In this document: positions 54,810 to 63,568 of the stretch, one piece after another
How the letters are laid out: the number at the start of each line of letters is the position of its first letter
Numbering within the stretch: the first letter of the stretch is position 1
NCBI GenBank assembly: GCA_019510185.1
Contig: JAEKKV010000019.1
Location: 1 to 64,000, forward strand
From: Verrucomicrobiota bacterium
GTDB taxonomy: Bacteria > Verrucomicrobiota > Verrucomicrobiia > Opitutales > Opitutaceae
DNA length: 64,000 bases
Reading direction: 5' to 3'
Program-made: the position numbers and the translations under genes
Notes under the pieces: generated by a model
What the model saw: the letters and a program-made list of their open reading frames with translations, nothing else
Told to the model about the DNA's origin: nothing
Databases searched by the model: none

Positions 54810-56015
54810 TCAGATTTTCGCGGCCGCCGTGGCGCCCCACGTGGTGCGCCAGCGGGTTTTTACGAGACTCAACCCAATCAGGGCGACAAGGCAGAGGCCG
54901 GCGAAGAGAACAATGCCGGTAACATAGCTGCCGGTGTGTTCCTTGGAGATGCCGAAGAGCATGCCGAGCAGGAAACCGCCCAGGCCGCCGCCGCAGCCGA
55001 CCAAGCCGGTCATGACACTGATGTCCTTGGCGAAACGTTGGGGAAGGAGTTGGAAAACGGAACCGTTGCACATGCCGAAGGCGCCCGAGGCGACGAAGAA
55101 GGAGGCGCCGCAAATCCAGAGGTTTTCCGTGAGGGCCGCGCAGATCATGGCGACGGCGGCCACGGAGTAGAAGATGCTCAACGAGCGGATGCCGCCGAGT
55201 TTGTCGGCGAAGGCGCCGCCCATGGGACGACCGAGCGCGCCGACGAGGGTGCAGAACGCAGCCATTTCGCCCGCGTGGACGGGCGTGAGATGAAACTGAT
55301 CCTTGAAATAAATGGCGAAGGCGGTGGCGAGGCCGACGAAGCCGCCGAAGCTGATGGTGTAGAAGAAGCAGAACCAGTGGGCGTCGCGCTCGGCGAGGAG
55401 CTTGGCGTAGTCGGAGAGCTTTTTCTTTTTGAACTCACCGGGAGGCTCTTTCGAGAATATCACGTAGAGGACGAAGGCGAGGATGAGCGGAATGAGCGCG
55501 GCGCCGAAAACCGCTTTCCATCCCCAGATCGCGGCGATGCGCGGGGCGAGCAGGTGATCGATCACCACGCCGACATTGCCCGCGCCGGCGAGGCCGAGGA
55601 CAACGCCCTGCATGTGCGGCGGATACCAGCGGCCGGATTGGGGCAGGGCCACCGCAAAACTCGCGCCGGCGACGCCGAGCACGATGCCGAGCAGCAGCGC
55701 TTGGTTAAGCGAGGCCAGTCCGGCCTGCCACGCCACGACCAATCCGGTGATGACGATGAGCTGGGCGATGATGCCGGTCGTCTTGGTGCCGATTCGGTCC
55801 ACGAGCATGCTGAGGACGATGCGGAGGACGGCTCCGGCGAGAATGGGAGTCGAGACCATCAGGAACTTCTGCTGGGCGTTGAGCCCGAGCGAAGGGGCGA
55901 TCAGGGCACCGAGCGCGCCGAGAATCGTCCATACCATGAAGCTCACGTCGAAATAGAGAAACGACGTGGCCAAGGTCGGCCAGTGTCCGGATTTTTTTAG
56001 CTGGGAGATGTTCAT
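54810..56015 (-). CDS. Nitrate/nitrite MFS transporter (NarK/NasA type)
   Basis: About 401 residues from the ATG at 56015, preceded by GGAGG 11 nt upstream. It is a twelve-helix major facilitator protein. LATSFLYFDVSFMVWTILGALG is the characteristic N-terminal NarK helix, and the signature glycine-rich helices are seen in FGGFVGLATAFAIYF and LVGCGGGLGGFLLGMLFG. It would import nitrate or exchange it with nitrite at the inner membrane. The context (nirA, nasA, cyanase) argues for assimilatory uptake. A GTTCAT-N3-ATGAAC palindrome sits 66 nt upstream. Confidence 0.92.
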   Translation of the reverse strand: MNISQLKKSGHWPTLATSFLYFDVSFMVWTILGALGALIAPSLGLNAQQKFLMVSTPILAGAVLRIVLSMLVDRIGTKTTGIIAQLIVITGLVVAWQAGLASLNQALLLGIVLGVAGASFAVALPQSGRWYPPHMQGVVLGLAGAGNVGVVIDHLLAPRIAAIWGWKAVFGAALIPLILAFVLYVIFSKEPPGEFKKKKLSDYAKLLAERDAHWFCFFYTISFGGFVGLATAFAIYFKDQFHLTPVHAGEMAAFCTLVGALGRPMGGAFADKLGGIRSLSIFYSVAAVAMICAALTENLWICGASFFVASGAFGMCNGSVFQLLPQRFAKDISVMTGLVGCGGGLGGFLLGMLFGISKEHTGSYVTGIVLFAGLCLVALIGLSLVKTRWRTTWGATAAAKI

Positions 56016-56080
56016 TTTTGAGCATCCCTCCCACAGCACTATTTATTCCATTCATCAAAGCCGTTGTGCGAGTTATTTTA

Positions 56081-56095
56081 GTTCATTTGATGAAC
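56081..56095. promoter_or_regulatory. Candidate LysR-type operator upstream of narK
   Basis: GTTCAT-TTG-ATGAAC is a perfect 6-3-6 palindrome. Its inner part fits the LysR box T-N11-A (T56082, A56094). It lies between the cynS terminator and the narK start, a typical activator position. Confidence 0.55.
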
Positions 56096-56115
56096 GTAAT
56101 TAATCGAAGCAGACG

Positions 56116-56145
56116 CAAAAAAGCACAGGCTGCCGGGCCTGTGCT
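56116..56145 (-). terminator. Intrinsic terminator of cynS
   Basis: AGCACAGGC (56122-56130) pairs with GCCTGTGCT (56137-56145) around a 6-nt loop. On the minus strand a run of six to seven T residues follows. It lies 30 nt after the cynS stop. Confidence 0.85.
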
Positions 56146-56174
56146 GAAGGATAAGCCATTTAGGAATAAAGAGC

Positions 56175-56615
56175 TTACCAGGTTTTATACGGAAGGAATT
56201 TGCCGCACATGGTGATCTTCACGCGATCGCCTTTGGGGTCTTCGACGCGGTCGATGTGCATGCTGAAGTCGATGGCGCTCATGATGCCGTCGCCGAATTT
56301 TTCGGCGATGAGTGCCTTGATGGTCTCGCCGTAGACGAGGTTGATCTCGTGAAAGCGATAGAGCACGGGGTCGGTGGGGACGGCCTTCGTGTCGCCCTTC
56401 ATGGGGAACTCGGTCAGCGCCTCGGCGATATCGGCGGTGAGGCCGAGGGCCTTGGCGATCTTGATGGCAACATCGGCGGGCGCGCTGTTTTGGCCGAGAC
56501 AGGCGGAGGTGGTCCAGACGGGGGACATGCCGACCTTGGCGGCCAAGGCTTCCCACGTGAGTTTTTTCTTTTTCTTCGCGGCCAGGAGGGCGGCGGTCAT
56601 TTCGGCTTTGGTCAT
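56175..56615 (-). CDS. cynS: Cyanate hydratase (cyanase)
   Basis: A 146-residue enzyme that converts cyanate and bicarbonate to ammonia and carbon dioxide. The three catalytic residues are present as Arg87 and Glu90 in LYRFHEINLVYGE and Ser113 in GIMSAIDFSMHI. The N-terminal helical DNA-binding-like domain (LTWEALAAKVGMSPVWTTSACLGQ) and C-terminal dimerisation strand (KITMCGKFLPYKTW) are standard. The ATG at 56615 is immediately preceded by the T-tract of the porin terminator and shows no ribosome binding site. An in-frame TTG at 56621 is less likely. It adds cyanate to the nitrogen sources served by the region. Confidence 0.96.
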   Translation of the reverse strand: MTKAEMTAALLAAKKKKKLTWEALAAKVGMSPVWTTSACLGQNSAPADVAIKIAKALGLTADIAEALTEFPMKGDTKAVPTDPVLYRFHEINLVYGETIKALIAEKFGDGIMSAIDFSMHIDRVEDPKGDRVKITMCGKFLPYKTW

Positions 56616-56620
56616 GGGCA

Positions 56621-56655
56621 AAAAAAAGCGGCGCGACCAGGAAGGTCGCGCCGCT
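56621..56655 (-). terminator. Intrinsic terminator of the porin gene, abutting cynS
   Basis: AGCGGCGCGACC (56627-56638) pairs perfectly with GGTCGCGCCGCT (56644-56655) around AGGAA, followed on the minus strand by seven T residues (56627-56621). The cynS start codon follows 5 nt after the last T. Confidence 0.9.
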
Positions 56656-56666
56656 CAGGCTGAAGG

Positions 56667-58286
56667 TTAGAGGTTAAGGGTGAGCTGAAGGTAGGCGTAA
56701 TTCGCGTCCTTCGAGTCGCCGCGGGAGTTGGACCAAGATTCCTTGATGTAATCGCCGCGGAAGTAGTGGCAGACGCCACCTTCGACGTTCACGTAGGGAA
56801 GCGGAGACCAGCCGAACACGAAGTCGATTTCCTGGCCGAGGTTGCTGCTGTTGCCGGCATTGATGCCATAGCCGGTGCCGGCGGTGCTGTCCGTCGCGAG
56901 GTTCTGCGTGCCGCCGGTGCGGGCGACGCCACCGACGTTATACCAATAGTCGCTGGTGCTGGCCAGGTACTGCTGGTGGGCTTCCAAGGCGAGGGTCGTG
57001 GTGGGGGTCGGCTTGATGGTGTAGGCGAGGCGGATGTCATGGATGTTCTGCAGGCTGTTGAAGTCCATGTAGCCGTAGAACAAGTGGGTGGTGGCGAACT
57101 GGTTTTGGAACGTGTTGCTCACGCCGTCCTTGCGGTTTTTGTCGCCGGAGGCATAGCTGTAGATGAGGGCGAGGCGGGGTTGGTAGGCGCTCTCCGTCCA
57201 GGTATAACCGAGCTGGGCGATGGCGGCATAAGCGTCCTGGCGCTGCTCCGGAGCGGCGGCGATGACCGCCGGCGTGTTAACCGGCACGATGATCGTACCG
57301 TTGGCATTGCGGCTGTTGATGGTGCCGAACTGGTACATGAGCTCCACGCCGTAGTCCCAAGGACCATACGCATTGGGCTTGGACTTGATGCGGATGCCCG
57401 CCGTGTAGAGGTCCTGCATGTAGGGCTGGCGGAAGGGAGCAGCGACGCCACCCCAGTCTTCCGTGGTGCTGGCGCGATCCACGTTGCGGCTGTAGAGGTA
57501 ACCTTCGACGATCTCGGTGCGGGACAGGGTCGGGAAGTTCAAATAGGCGCCGGAGAACTTGTCGCTGTCGAGGTGCGACTTGTTGAAGTTGCCGTCGTCG
57601 TTATAAACCACGCCGCCGCTGAAGAGGTCCGCGCCCACCCACTTGCTCTGATAGCGGACTTTGACCGCGTCGAAGGTGCGGGCGTTGTTATTCCACAGGA
57701 AATTGCCCACTTGGCGTTGGTCGCCGTAAACGAGTTCCTGGCGGCCGATCTTCAGGGAAACCGGGAATTCCTTGTGGTTGCCGACGAAGACGTAGGCCTG
57801 GTGCAGGTTGAGGTCGGAGTCGTTTTCGGCCAGACCGTCGCCCGCCTTGAGGCCGGGGGTGGCGCCCACCGGGGTGAACGTGGTGCCGTTGTTGCCGCGC
57901 TCGTCATCGAACGAGGAGCTGGAGCGGGCCTGCAGGAACAGCTGGTACCATTTGCCGGTGTAGCCGGCGCGCGGCATGATGCGGGTGATGAAGTAGGTGT
58001 TGTTGTTGTCGTAGCGGTCGCCGTTCAGGAGATTGACGGGGCGGCCACCGGAGAAATCACGGTTCTGACCCGCGGAGGTGAAGCCGGCGTTGTCTTTGTC
58101 TTCCATGCGACCGCGGATGTTCACGCCGAAGTCCCACGCGGCCATGTAAGGATCGGAGGCGCGCAGGGTGGTGTTGGTGAGGCCGGCATAGGCGGGCGGA
58201 GGCAGCGGATAAAACTGCGCGGAGGCAGTCGCGGCGACCCAGGTGGTGGCGAGGGTCGCGATCAGGTTGCGAGCATGTCGGTTCAT
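56667..58286 (-). CDS. Outer-membrane porin of the alginate-export (AlgE-like) family
   Basis: A 539-residue protein with a signal peptide (NLIATLATTWVAATASAQF). The mature part is rich in aromatic-ended amphipathic strands, charged loops and glycine, and ends in YAYLQLTLNL, a typical outer-membrane C-terminus. Segments such as LHQAYVFVGNHKEFPVSLKIGRQELVYGDQR are characteristic of the alginate-export domain family, here probably a general or anion porin. It lies 41 nt downstream of nrtD in the same direction and ends with a strong terminator, so it seems to be the last gene of the nitrate ABC operon. Confidence 0.83.
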   Translation of the reverse strand: MNRHARNLIATLATTWVAATASAQFYPLPPPAYAGLTNTTLRASDPYMAAWDFGVNIRGRMEDKDNAGFTSAGQNRDFSGGRPVNLLNGDRYDNNNTYFITRIMPRAGYTGKWYQLFLQARSSSSFDDERGNNGTTFTPVGATPGLKAGDGLAENDSDLNLHQAYVFVGNHKEFPVSLKIGRQELVYGDQRQVGNFLWNNNARTFDAVKVRYQSKWVGADLFSGGVVYNDDGNFNKSHLDSDKFSGAYLNFPTLSRTEIVEGYLYSRNVDRASTTEDWGGVAAPFRQPYMQDLYTAGIRIKSKPNAYGPWDYGVELMYQFGTINSRNANGTIIVPVNTPAVIAAAPEQRQDAYAAIAQLGYTWTESAYQPRLALIYSYASGDKNRKDGVSNTFQNQFATTHLFYGYMDFNSLQNIHDIRLAYTIKPTPTTTLALEAHQQYLASTSDYWYNVGGVARTGGTQNLATDSTAGTGYGINAGNSSNLGQEIDFVFGWSPLPYVNVEGGVCHYFRGDYIKESWSNSRGDSKDANYAYLQLTLNL

Positions 58287-58327
58287 GATGGTGGTGTTAG
58301 TAGTAGTACGGTTTGGACGGGCGGAAA

Positions 58328-59146
58328 TCAGTGGTGGGCGAGGGCCGGAGAGGCCTCCTTGCCGGGGCGGAGGTGCGAGCGCTCGTTGAGGAAGGTGATG
58401 AGGTGTTCGCGGAGGCGGTAGTACTCGGGATCTTCCATGAGCTGCTTGCGGGTGCGGGGACGGGGAAAGTTGACTTCGAGAATGTCGCCCACGGTGGCCT
58501 CGGGGCCGTCGGTCATCATGACCACGCGGTCGGCGAGGTAGAGGGCCTCGTCCACGTCGTGCGTGACGATGAGGGCGGTCTTCTGATCGCGCTGCCAGAG
58601 GTCGAGAAGAACGTCCTGCAGCTCGAACTTGGTGAGCGAGTCGAGCATGCCGAAGGGCTCGTCGAGGAGGAGCATCTTGGGCGAGAGGGCGAAGGCTCGG
58701 GCGATGCCGCAGCGCTGACGCATGCCTTGCGAGAGCTCGGACGGGCGCTTGTGCATGGACTCACCCAAGCCGACGATGGTGAGATAATACTCGGCGATCT
58801 GGCGGCGCTCCACGGCGGAAGCGGTGTAGTAAACCTGATCGACGCCGAGCATGACGTTCTCAAAGGCGGTGTACCACGGGAGGAGACAGGGTGCCTGGAA
58901 AACGACCCCGCGATCGGGGCCGGCGCCGGTGACTTCTTTGCCGGCCAGAATCACGCCGCCTTCGGTGACGTCGGTGAGACCGGCGGCCATCGAGAGGACG
59001 GTGGACTTGCCGCAGCCGGAGTGCCCGATGAGGGCGATGAACTCGCCTTTCTTCACGCCGAGATTGAAGTCGCGCACGACGGTGAGCGGGCCTTTCGGGG
59101 TGGGGAAGGTCTTAACGAGCTGGGAGATTTCGAGGAATTTGCTCAT
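58328..59146 (-). CDS. nrtD: Nitrate/nitrite/cyanate ABC transporter ATP-binding subunit (NrtD-like)
   Basis: A 272-residue ABC ATPase with Walker [10 protein letters not shown] (residues 41-49), signature LSQGMRQR, Walker [13 protein letters not shown] and the switch histidine VTHDVDEAL. The order and similarity (nrtA-B-C-D) match the nitrate, bicarbonate and cyanate family. It pairs with the other ATPase 14 nt upstream to energise uptake. The C-terminal [24 protein letters not shown] is typical of NrtD/TauB-like subunits. Confidence 0.92.
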   Translation of the reverse strand: MSKFLEISQLVKTFPTPKGPLTVVRDFNLGVKKGEFIALIGHSGCGKSTVLSMAAGLTDVTEGGVILAGKEVTGAGPDRGVVFQAPCLLPWYTAFENVMLGVDQVYYTASAVERRQIAEYYLTIVGLGESMHKRPSELSQGMRQRCGIARAFALSPKMLLLDEPFGMLDSLTKFELQDVLLDLWQRDQKTALIVTHDVDEALYLADRVVMMTDGPEATVGDILEVNFPRPRTRKQLMEDPEYYRLREHLITFLNERSHLRPGKEASPALAHH

Positions 59147-59160
59147 GGCAAGGGCGCGGG

Positions 59161-60048
59161 TCAGGCGAGGATGGTTTCGCGTTTCTCTTCGCCGGGACGG
59201 CGGGGAGGGCGGTTGACGCGCGGGGCATCCAGATCTTCGGGGAGGATGTCGGGACGGGTCAGTTTCTTGCTCAGGGAGACCTTGCGGTTGGCGTTGAAGT
59301 CGAGGAGCTGGTTGGTGACGAGGGCGCGGAGACGCTTGAACTCGGGATCGTGATTGAGCGCCTTGCGATCGCGGGGGCGGTCGAGGTGCACGGCCACGGG
59401 CTGGCCGAGGGTCGCGCCCGGTCCGATGGTCAGCGGGATGATGCGGTCGGCGAGCAGGAGGGCCTCGTCGACGGAGTTGGTGATGAGGACGACGGTCTTG
59501 CGCTCGGACTGCCAGATGTTGGCGATCTCGTCCTGAAGGTTGGCGCGGGTGAGGGCGTCGAGCGCGCCGAGGGGCTCGTCGAGGAGGAGGATGCGGGGAT
59601 TGATGGCGAGGGTGCGGGCGACGGCGACGCGCTGGCGCATGCCGCCGGAGAGCTGCTTGGGCAGGCGGTCCTTCGCATGGCTGAGTTTCACCATCGCGAT
59701 GTATTTATCGATGTGGGCGAGGCGCTTTTCCGTGGGCCAGTCGGCAAACACTTCGTCGACGGCGAGGGCGATGTTCTCCTGAACGGTGAGCCAGGGGAGC
59801 AGCGAATAGTTTTGGAAAACGAGGCCGCGGTCGGGTCCAGGGCCGGTGACGGCTTTGCCTTCGAGGGTGACCTCGCCCCGGTCGGCCTGGATGAGGCCGG
59901 CGACGAGGTTGATCAGGGTGCTTTTGCCCTGGCCGGAGTAGCCCACGATGGCGACGAATTCGCCTTCTTCGATCGACAGGTTGATGTCCGCAAGGACGCG
60001 TTGCCCGCCGAAACCCTTGGAGACGTTTTTAAGTTCGAGAAAAGCCAT
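59161..60048 (-). CDS. nrtC: Nitrate ABC transporter ATP-binding subunit (short NrtC-like)
   Basis: A 295-residue ABC ATPase: Walker [12 protein letters not shown], signature [14 protein letters not shown], Walker [13 protein letters not shown] and switch region [13 protein letters not shown], in which the usual histidine is replaced by asparagine (TNS for THD). That substitution is typical of NrtC/CmpC. The cyanobacterial NrtC carries a C-terminal NrtA-like sensing domain; here it is absent and replaced by about 50 basic, proline-rich residues. It lies 6 nt after nrtB. Confidence 0.92.
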   Translation of the reverse strand: MAFLELKNVSKGFGGQRVLADINLSIEEGEFVAIVGYSGQGKSTLINLVAGLIQADRGEVTLEGKAVTGPGPDRGLVFQNYSLLPWLTVQENIALAVDEVFADWPTEKRLAHIDKYIAMVKLSHAKDRLPKQLSGGMRQRVAVARTLAINPRILLLDEPLGALDALTRANLQDEIANIWQSERKTVVLITNSVDEALLLADRIIPLTIGPGATLGQPVAVHLDRPRDRKALNHDPEFKRLRALVTNQLLDFNANRKVSLSKKLTRPDILPEDLDAPRVNRPPRRPGEEKRETILA

Positions 60049-60054
60049 GGCGGG

Positions 60055-60843
60055 TTAGCTGATCGCCTTGAAGCGGGCCTCGACGAGGGACATGAGGCGG
60101 TCGAGGATGAAGCCGATGACGCCGATGGTGATGATCGAGAGAATGATGTGCTCGTAGATGAGCGAGTTGTACTCCTGCCAGAGGAAGCCGCCCACGCCGG
60201 GACGGCCGGTGAGCATCTCGGCCGCGACGATCACGAGCCAGGCGATGCCGAGGGAGAGACGGAAGCCGGTGAACATGTACGGCAGGGTGGCGGGAACGAG
60301 AATCTTGGTGAGGGTCTTCCAGCGGGAGAGCTTCAGAACCTTGCCGACATTGAGGTAGTCCTGCGGGACGGCGCGGACGCCGACGGCGGTGTTGAGCACG
60401 GTCGGCCACATGGAGCAGATGGCGATGGTGAAGAGGGCGCCGTAGGTGCCGGCCTCCTTGCCGGCGCTCATGAAGAGCACGAGGCCGAGGGGCAGCCAGG
60501 CGAGAGGGGAGACGGGGCGGAGGATCTGGATGATCGGGTCGAAGATTTTCGTGAAGGTCTTCGAAAGGCCCAGGAAGAAGCCGATGGGCGTGCCGATGAG
60601 AAGGGAAATGGCATAGCCTTGGGCGACCAGGGTCAGGGAATACCAAGTGAAACGAAGAATGCCTTGGTCCATCTCTCCGCGCTTGGCGAAGGGCTCGACG
60701 ATGTAGGGTTTGCTCGCCTCCCAGGTTTTAAGCGGCGATGGCAGCTCCTTGGCCCAGGTGGCGCTGCTGACGCTCCAGGCGACCAGAACGCAGGCGACGC
60801 CGATGAGCGGCAGTACAAGCCAGTCGATTTTAAAAGTTTTCAT
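60055..60843 (-). CDS. nrtB: Nitrate ABC transporter permease (NrtB-like)
   Basis: A 262-residue inner-membrane permease with six hydrophobic helices (WLVLPLIGVACVLVAWSVSS at the N-terminus). The cytoplasmic ATPase-contact loop is FRLSLGIAWLVIVAAEMLTGRPGVGGFLWQEYNS, typical of the NrtB/SsuC/TauC group. Its start overlaps the NrtS-like gene's stop by 4 nt (ATGA), so the two should be co-translated. Confidence 0.93.
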   Translation of the reverse strand: MKTFKIDWLVLPLIGVACVLVAWSVSSATWAKELPSPLKTWEASKPYIVEPFAKRGEMDQGILRFTWYSLTLVAQGYAISLLIGTPIGFFLGLSKTFTKIFDPIIQILRPVSPLAWLPLGLVLFMSAGKEAGTYGALFTIAICSMWPTVLNTAVGVRAVPQDYLNVGKVLKLSRWKTLTKILVPATLPYMFTGFRLSLGIAWLVIVAAEMLTGRPGVGGFLWQEYNSLIYEHIILSIITIGVIGFILDRLMSLVEARFKAIS

Positions 60844-61106
60844 GAGGAGAGGAGGGAGGTTTTTCGTTGGAGATTTTCCGCGTAGGTGGCGGCGGCCGAG
60901 ACGTACGCGATGGAGAAGGAGAGGCAGGGAGAGAGGATCGACTTGGTTACGACGGCGGCGGTGACGGTGCCGGCGAGCCAGTGGTCTCCCTGGTTCAGGG
61001 CGGCCTGCATCAGTCCAACCGGGAGGCCCAACAGAGCCGCCCGCCGCCAGACGATGGCGGCGAGGCAGGCCTCCCGGAAGTGACGTGACACCGGCATTTC
61101 AGCCAT
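60840..61106 (-). CDS. nrtS: Small NrtS-like membrane protein
   Basis: An 88-residue protein with two hydrophobic segments. The core ALLGLPVGLMQAALNQGD, then SILSPCLSFSIAYVSAAA, fits the pattern of NrtS, a small nitrate/nitrite transporter described in a marine cyanobacterium (LINQGD in the first helix and a Pro-Cys-Ser motif in the second). The rest is basic at the N-terminus (SRHFREACLAAIVWRR). It sits between nrtA (14 nt) and nrtB (4-nt overlap), where ABC systems normally have nothing. It might be an independent transporter or an accessory of the ABC complex. Similarity is judged by eye. Confidence 0.75.
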   Translation of the reverse strand: MAEMPVSRHFREACLAAIVWRRAALLGLPVGLMQAALNQGDHWLAGTVTAAVVTKSILSPCLSFSIAYVSAAATYAENLQRKTSLLSS

Positions 61107-61120
61107 GATCGACCTGCGTA

Positions 61121-62413
61121 TCAGCCCTTCAGGTTTTTAACCGCGAAGCTCTTGGCGTAGGCCTCGGGGTTCGTCGGATCAAAGGTGACGCCGTCGAACA
61201 GCGTCTCGGGCGTGAGGCTGGGGGTGGGAACGGCGACACCGATTTCCTTCATGGCCTCGGCATAGATGTCGGTGCGCATGACGCGTTTCGAGATGCCCGC
61301 GTAGTCCGGCGCGCCGGTGACCATGCCCCAGCGGCGGTACTGGGAGAGGAACCAAATGGCGTACTTGGGATCGGGGAAGTTGCAGTTGTTCTTGCTGAAA
61401 TACATGCAGTGATCCGTATCCTGAACCTTGCGACCGTCACCGTAGTCGATCTCGCCGAGGAGGCGGCCGAGGATGATCTTCTTGTCGCAGTTGATGTAGG
61501 TCGCCTTGGAGACGATCTCGCACTGTTCTGGACGGTTATTGAGGTCGTCGAGCCAGACGCTGGCCTCGTGGAGGGCCTTGAGGACGGCCTTGACGGTCTT
61601 GGGATTCTTTTCGGCGAACTCCTCGGTGAAGGCACAGACCTTCTCGGGGTGGTCCTTCCAGATGTCCTGCGTGGTGACGGAGGTGTAGCCGATGCCGTCG
61701 GCGATGGAGCGGGCGCCCCAAGGCTCGCCGACGCAGAAGCCGTCCATCTTGCCGATCTTCATGTTGGCCACCATCTGGGCCGGGGGAACGGTGATGAGGG
61801 AGATGTCTTTGTCAGGGTTGATGCCGCCGGCACCCAGGTAGTAGCGCATCCACATGGCGTGCGTGCCGGGGGGGAACGTCATGGCGAACGTGAGCGGCTC
61901 GCCGAGGCTGTTGGCCTGGTCAACGAAAGGTTTGAGGGCCTTCGGGTCGGCGCCGACTTTGCCCTTCCACTCGGTCTTGAGGGTGATGGCCTGGCCGTTG
62001 CGGTTGAGGAGCCAGGGGGCGATCATCGCCTTCTTGGGCGAACCGGCGAGGCCCATGGTGGAGGCGAGGGGCATGCCGATCAGCATGTGCGTCGCCTGGA
62101 TGGAGCCGGAGCTGAGGTTGTCGCGGATGGCGGCCCAGTTGGCGCCCTTGGTCACCTTGGAGTTGATGCCGTACTTCTTGAAGAAGCCTTTTTCGTGGGC
62201 GATGACGATGGGCGAGCAGTCGGTCAGCGCGATCATGCCGAAATTGATGTCCGGGTGCTCCGGGGCATCGGTGGCGAGATCGGGGGCGGACCAAGCCTTG
62301 GGCAGGTTGGCGAGGAGGGCGGCGGCGCCGAGACCCTTGGCGGTGGTGGTGAAAAACGCGCGACGATCAAGACGACGGGCGTTGAGGTCAGACGGGGACG
62401 AGTGCGGTGTCAT
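61121..62413 (-). CDS. nrtA: Nitrate ABC transporter substrate-binding protein (NrtA-like, Tat-exported)
   Basis: A 430-residue periplasmic binding protein. The N-terminus has a twin-arginine signal (LDRRAFFTTTAKGLGAAALLANL), so it is exported folded by Tat. The mature protein has family blocks INFGMIALTDCSPIVIAHEKGFFKKYGI, FPPGTHAMWMRYYLGAGGINPDKD, and GEPWGARSIADGIGYT, which form the oxyanion pocket of NrtA/CmpA proteins. The ligand may be nitrate, nitrite, bicarbonate or cyanate; nitrate is favoured by the neighbours. The start overlaps the NasS-like gene by 26 nt. Confidence 0.94.
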   Translation of the reverse strand: MTPHSSPSDLNARRLDRRAFFTTTAKGLGAAALLANLPKAWSAPDLATDAPEHPDINFGMIALTDCSPIVIAHEKGFFKKYGINSKVTKGANWAAIRDNLSSGSIQATHMLIGMPLASTMGLAGSPKKAMIAPWLLNRNGQAITLKTEWKGKVGADPKALKPFVDQANSLGEPLTFAMTFPPGTHAMWMRYYLGAGGINPDKDISLITVPPAQMVANMKIGKMDGFCVGEPWGARSIADGIGYTSVTTQDIWKDHPEKVCAFTEEFAEKNPKTVKAVLKALHEASVWLDDLNNRPEQCEIVSKATYINCDKKIILGRLLGEIDYGDGRKVQDTDHCMYFSKNNCNFPDPKYAIWFLSQYRRWGMVTGAPDYAGISKRVMRTDIYAEAMKEIGVAVPTPSLTPETLFDGVTFDPTNPEAYAKSFAVKNLKG

Positions 62414-63482
62414 TGTGGCTGGTTGTTAGGTGGAGCTTGCTTGCTTGGCGGAAAAGATCGGAGCGGAAGGCGCGCGCGCCGAGGTCGGCGGGCATGGTCA
62501 CGTTCTCGGGGAGAAACCGGTGGCGGGTGAAACCGTCGATTAACCATGCCGCTTTTTCCGGCGTGGGGTCGTTGGCGTTGTTGCGGTGGAAATTGATGAA
62601 GGCGTTCGCCTCGACGGTGCGGCCGTGGCCGTAATCGAAGGGACCGATGAGGCTCGACTGGATCACGCGGGCGGGGACGTTGAGGTATTCGCGGCGCGAG
62701 AGCAGGCGGACGAGTTCGGGGCGGAAGGCCGGGTCGTCGCAGAGCCGGGCGGCCTCGCCCAAAGCGGCGATCAACGCCTGATGTTCGCCGGCGCGTTGCT
62801 CGGCGAAATCGGTGCGAACCATGAAAACCTTCTCGGCATGACCGGGGGCGAGATCGGGGCTGGCGACCGGGCACCAGCCGACTTTTTCGCGCACGGCGAG
62901 GGAGTTCCAAGGGTCGCCCACGCAGTAGCCGTCGATGGTGCCGGCGGCGAGATTGCGGAAAAGCTGGGGCGGCGGCACGACGACGATGCGCACGTCGCGG
63001 TCCGGATCGACACCCGCGCTGCGCAACCAGTCGCACATGTGAATGCGGTGGGAGGAGTGGGCGAACACTACGCCGAAGACGTAGGTGCGCTCATGACGGG
63101 AGCGGATGATCTCGTCCCGCATGGTGGCCGCGTCGCGCACGCCGCGCTGCCAGAGATCCTCGGAGAGGGTGATGCAGTTGCCGTCGGTGTTGAGGACGAA
63201 GGCGGTCAGGCATTCGCAGGGCAGGCAGTTCAGGCCGAGATTCGTGCTGATCACCATGGCGCTGAGGGCATGGGAGGCGTCGAGTTCCCGGTAGATGATC
63301 TTGTCGCGGATCGTGGCCCAGCCGACTTCGCGGACCAGCTCCACACTCAGGCCATACTTGCGGAAGAAACCCTGTTCATGGGCGACGATGATCGGGGCGG
63401 CGTCGTTCAGCGCGATGAATCCAATGCGCAGCGGCCGCGTGGGAGCGGCGGCGGAAGAGGGCTTGGAAAGCGGCGATGACAT
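62388..63482 (-). CDS. nasS: Signal-less NrtA homologue, probable cytoplasmic nitrate sensor (NasS-like)
   Basis: A 364-residue homologue of NrtA without any signal peptide (MSSPLSKPSSAAAPTRPLRIGFIALNDAAPIIVAHEQGFF). Similar blocks recur (HSSHRIHMCDWLRSAGVDPDRDV, CVGDPWNSLAVREKVGW), so the ligand pocket is probably intact. Signal-less homologues of this type act as NasS, which binds nitrate and controls the antiterminator NasT. No nasT (ANTAR protein) is in the window, so it may work with a distant NasT or another partner. It is first in the operon and divergent from a LysR gene with a 103-nt shared spacer. Confidence 0.82.
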   Translation of the reverse strand: MSSPLSKPSSAAAPTRPLRIGFIALNDAAPIIVAHEQGFFRKYGLSVELVREVGWATIRDKIIYRELDASHALSAMVISTNLGLNCLPCECLTAFVLNTDGNCITLSEDLWQRGVRDAATMRDEIIRSRHERTYVFGVVFAHSSHRIHMCDWLRSAGVDPDRDVRIVVVPPPQLFRNLAAGTIDGYCVGDPWNSLAVREKVGWCPVASPDLAPGHAEKVFMVRTDFAEQRAGEHQALIAALGEAARLCDDPAFRPELVRLLSRREYLNVPARVIQSSLIGPFDYGHGRTVEANAFINFHRNNANDPTPEKAAWLIDGFTRHRFLPENVTMPADLGARAFRSDLFRQASKLHLTTSHNDTALVPV

Positions 63483-63568
63483 GGGTGACGTGCCCTCGCC
63501 TTTAGCCTCTCACATGCCAGCGACGTAAAAGGGATCAAGAAATACCTTTCAAAGGTTTAATGATTTTG

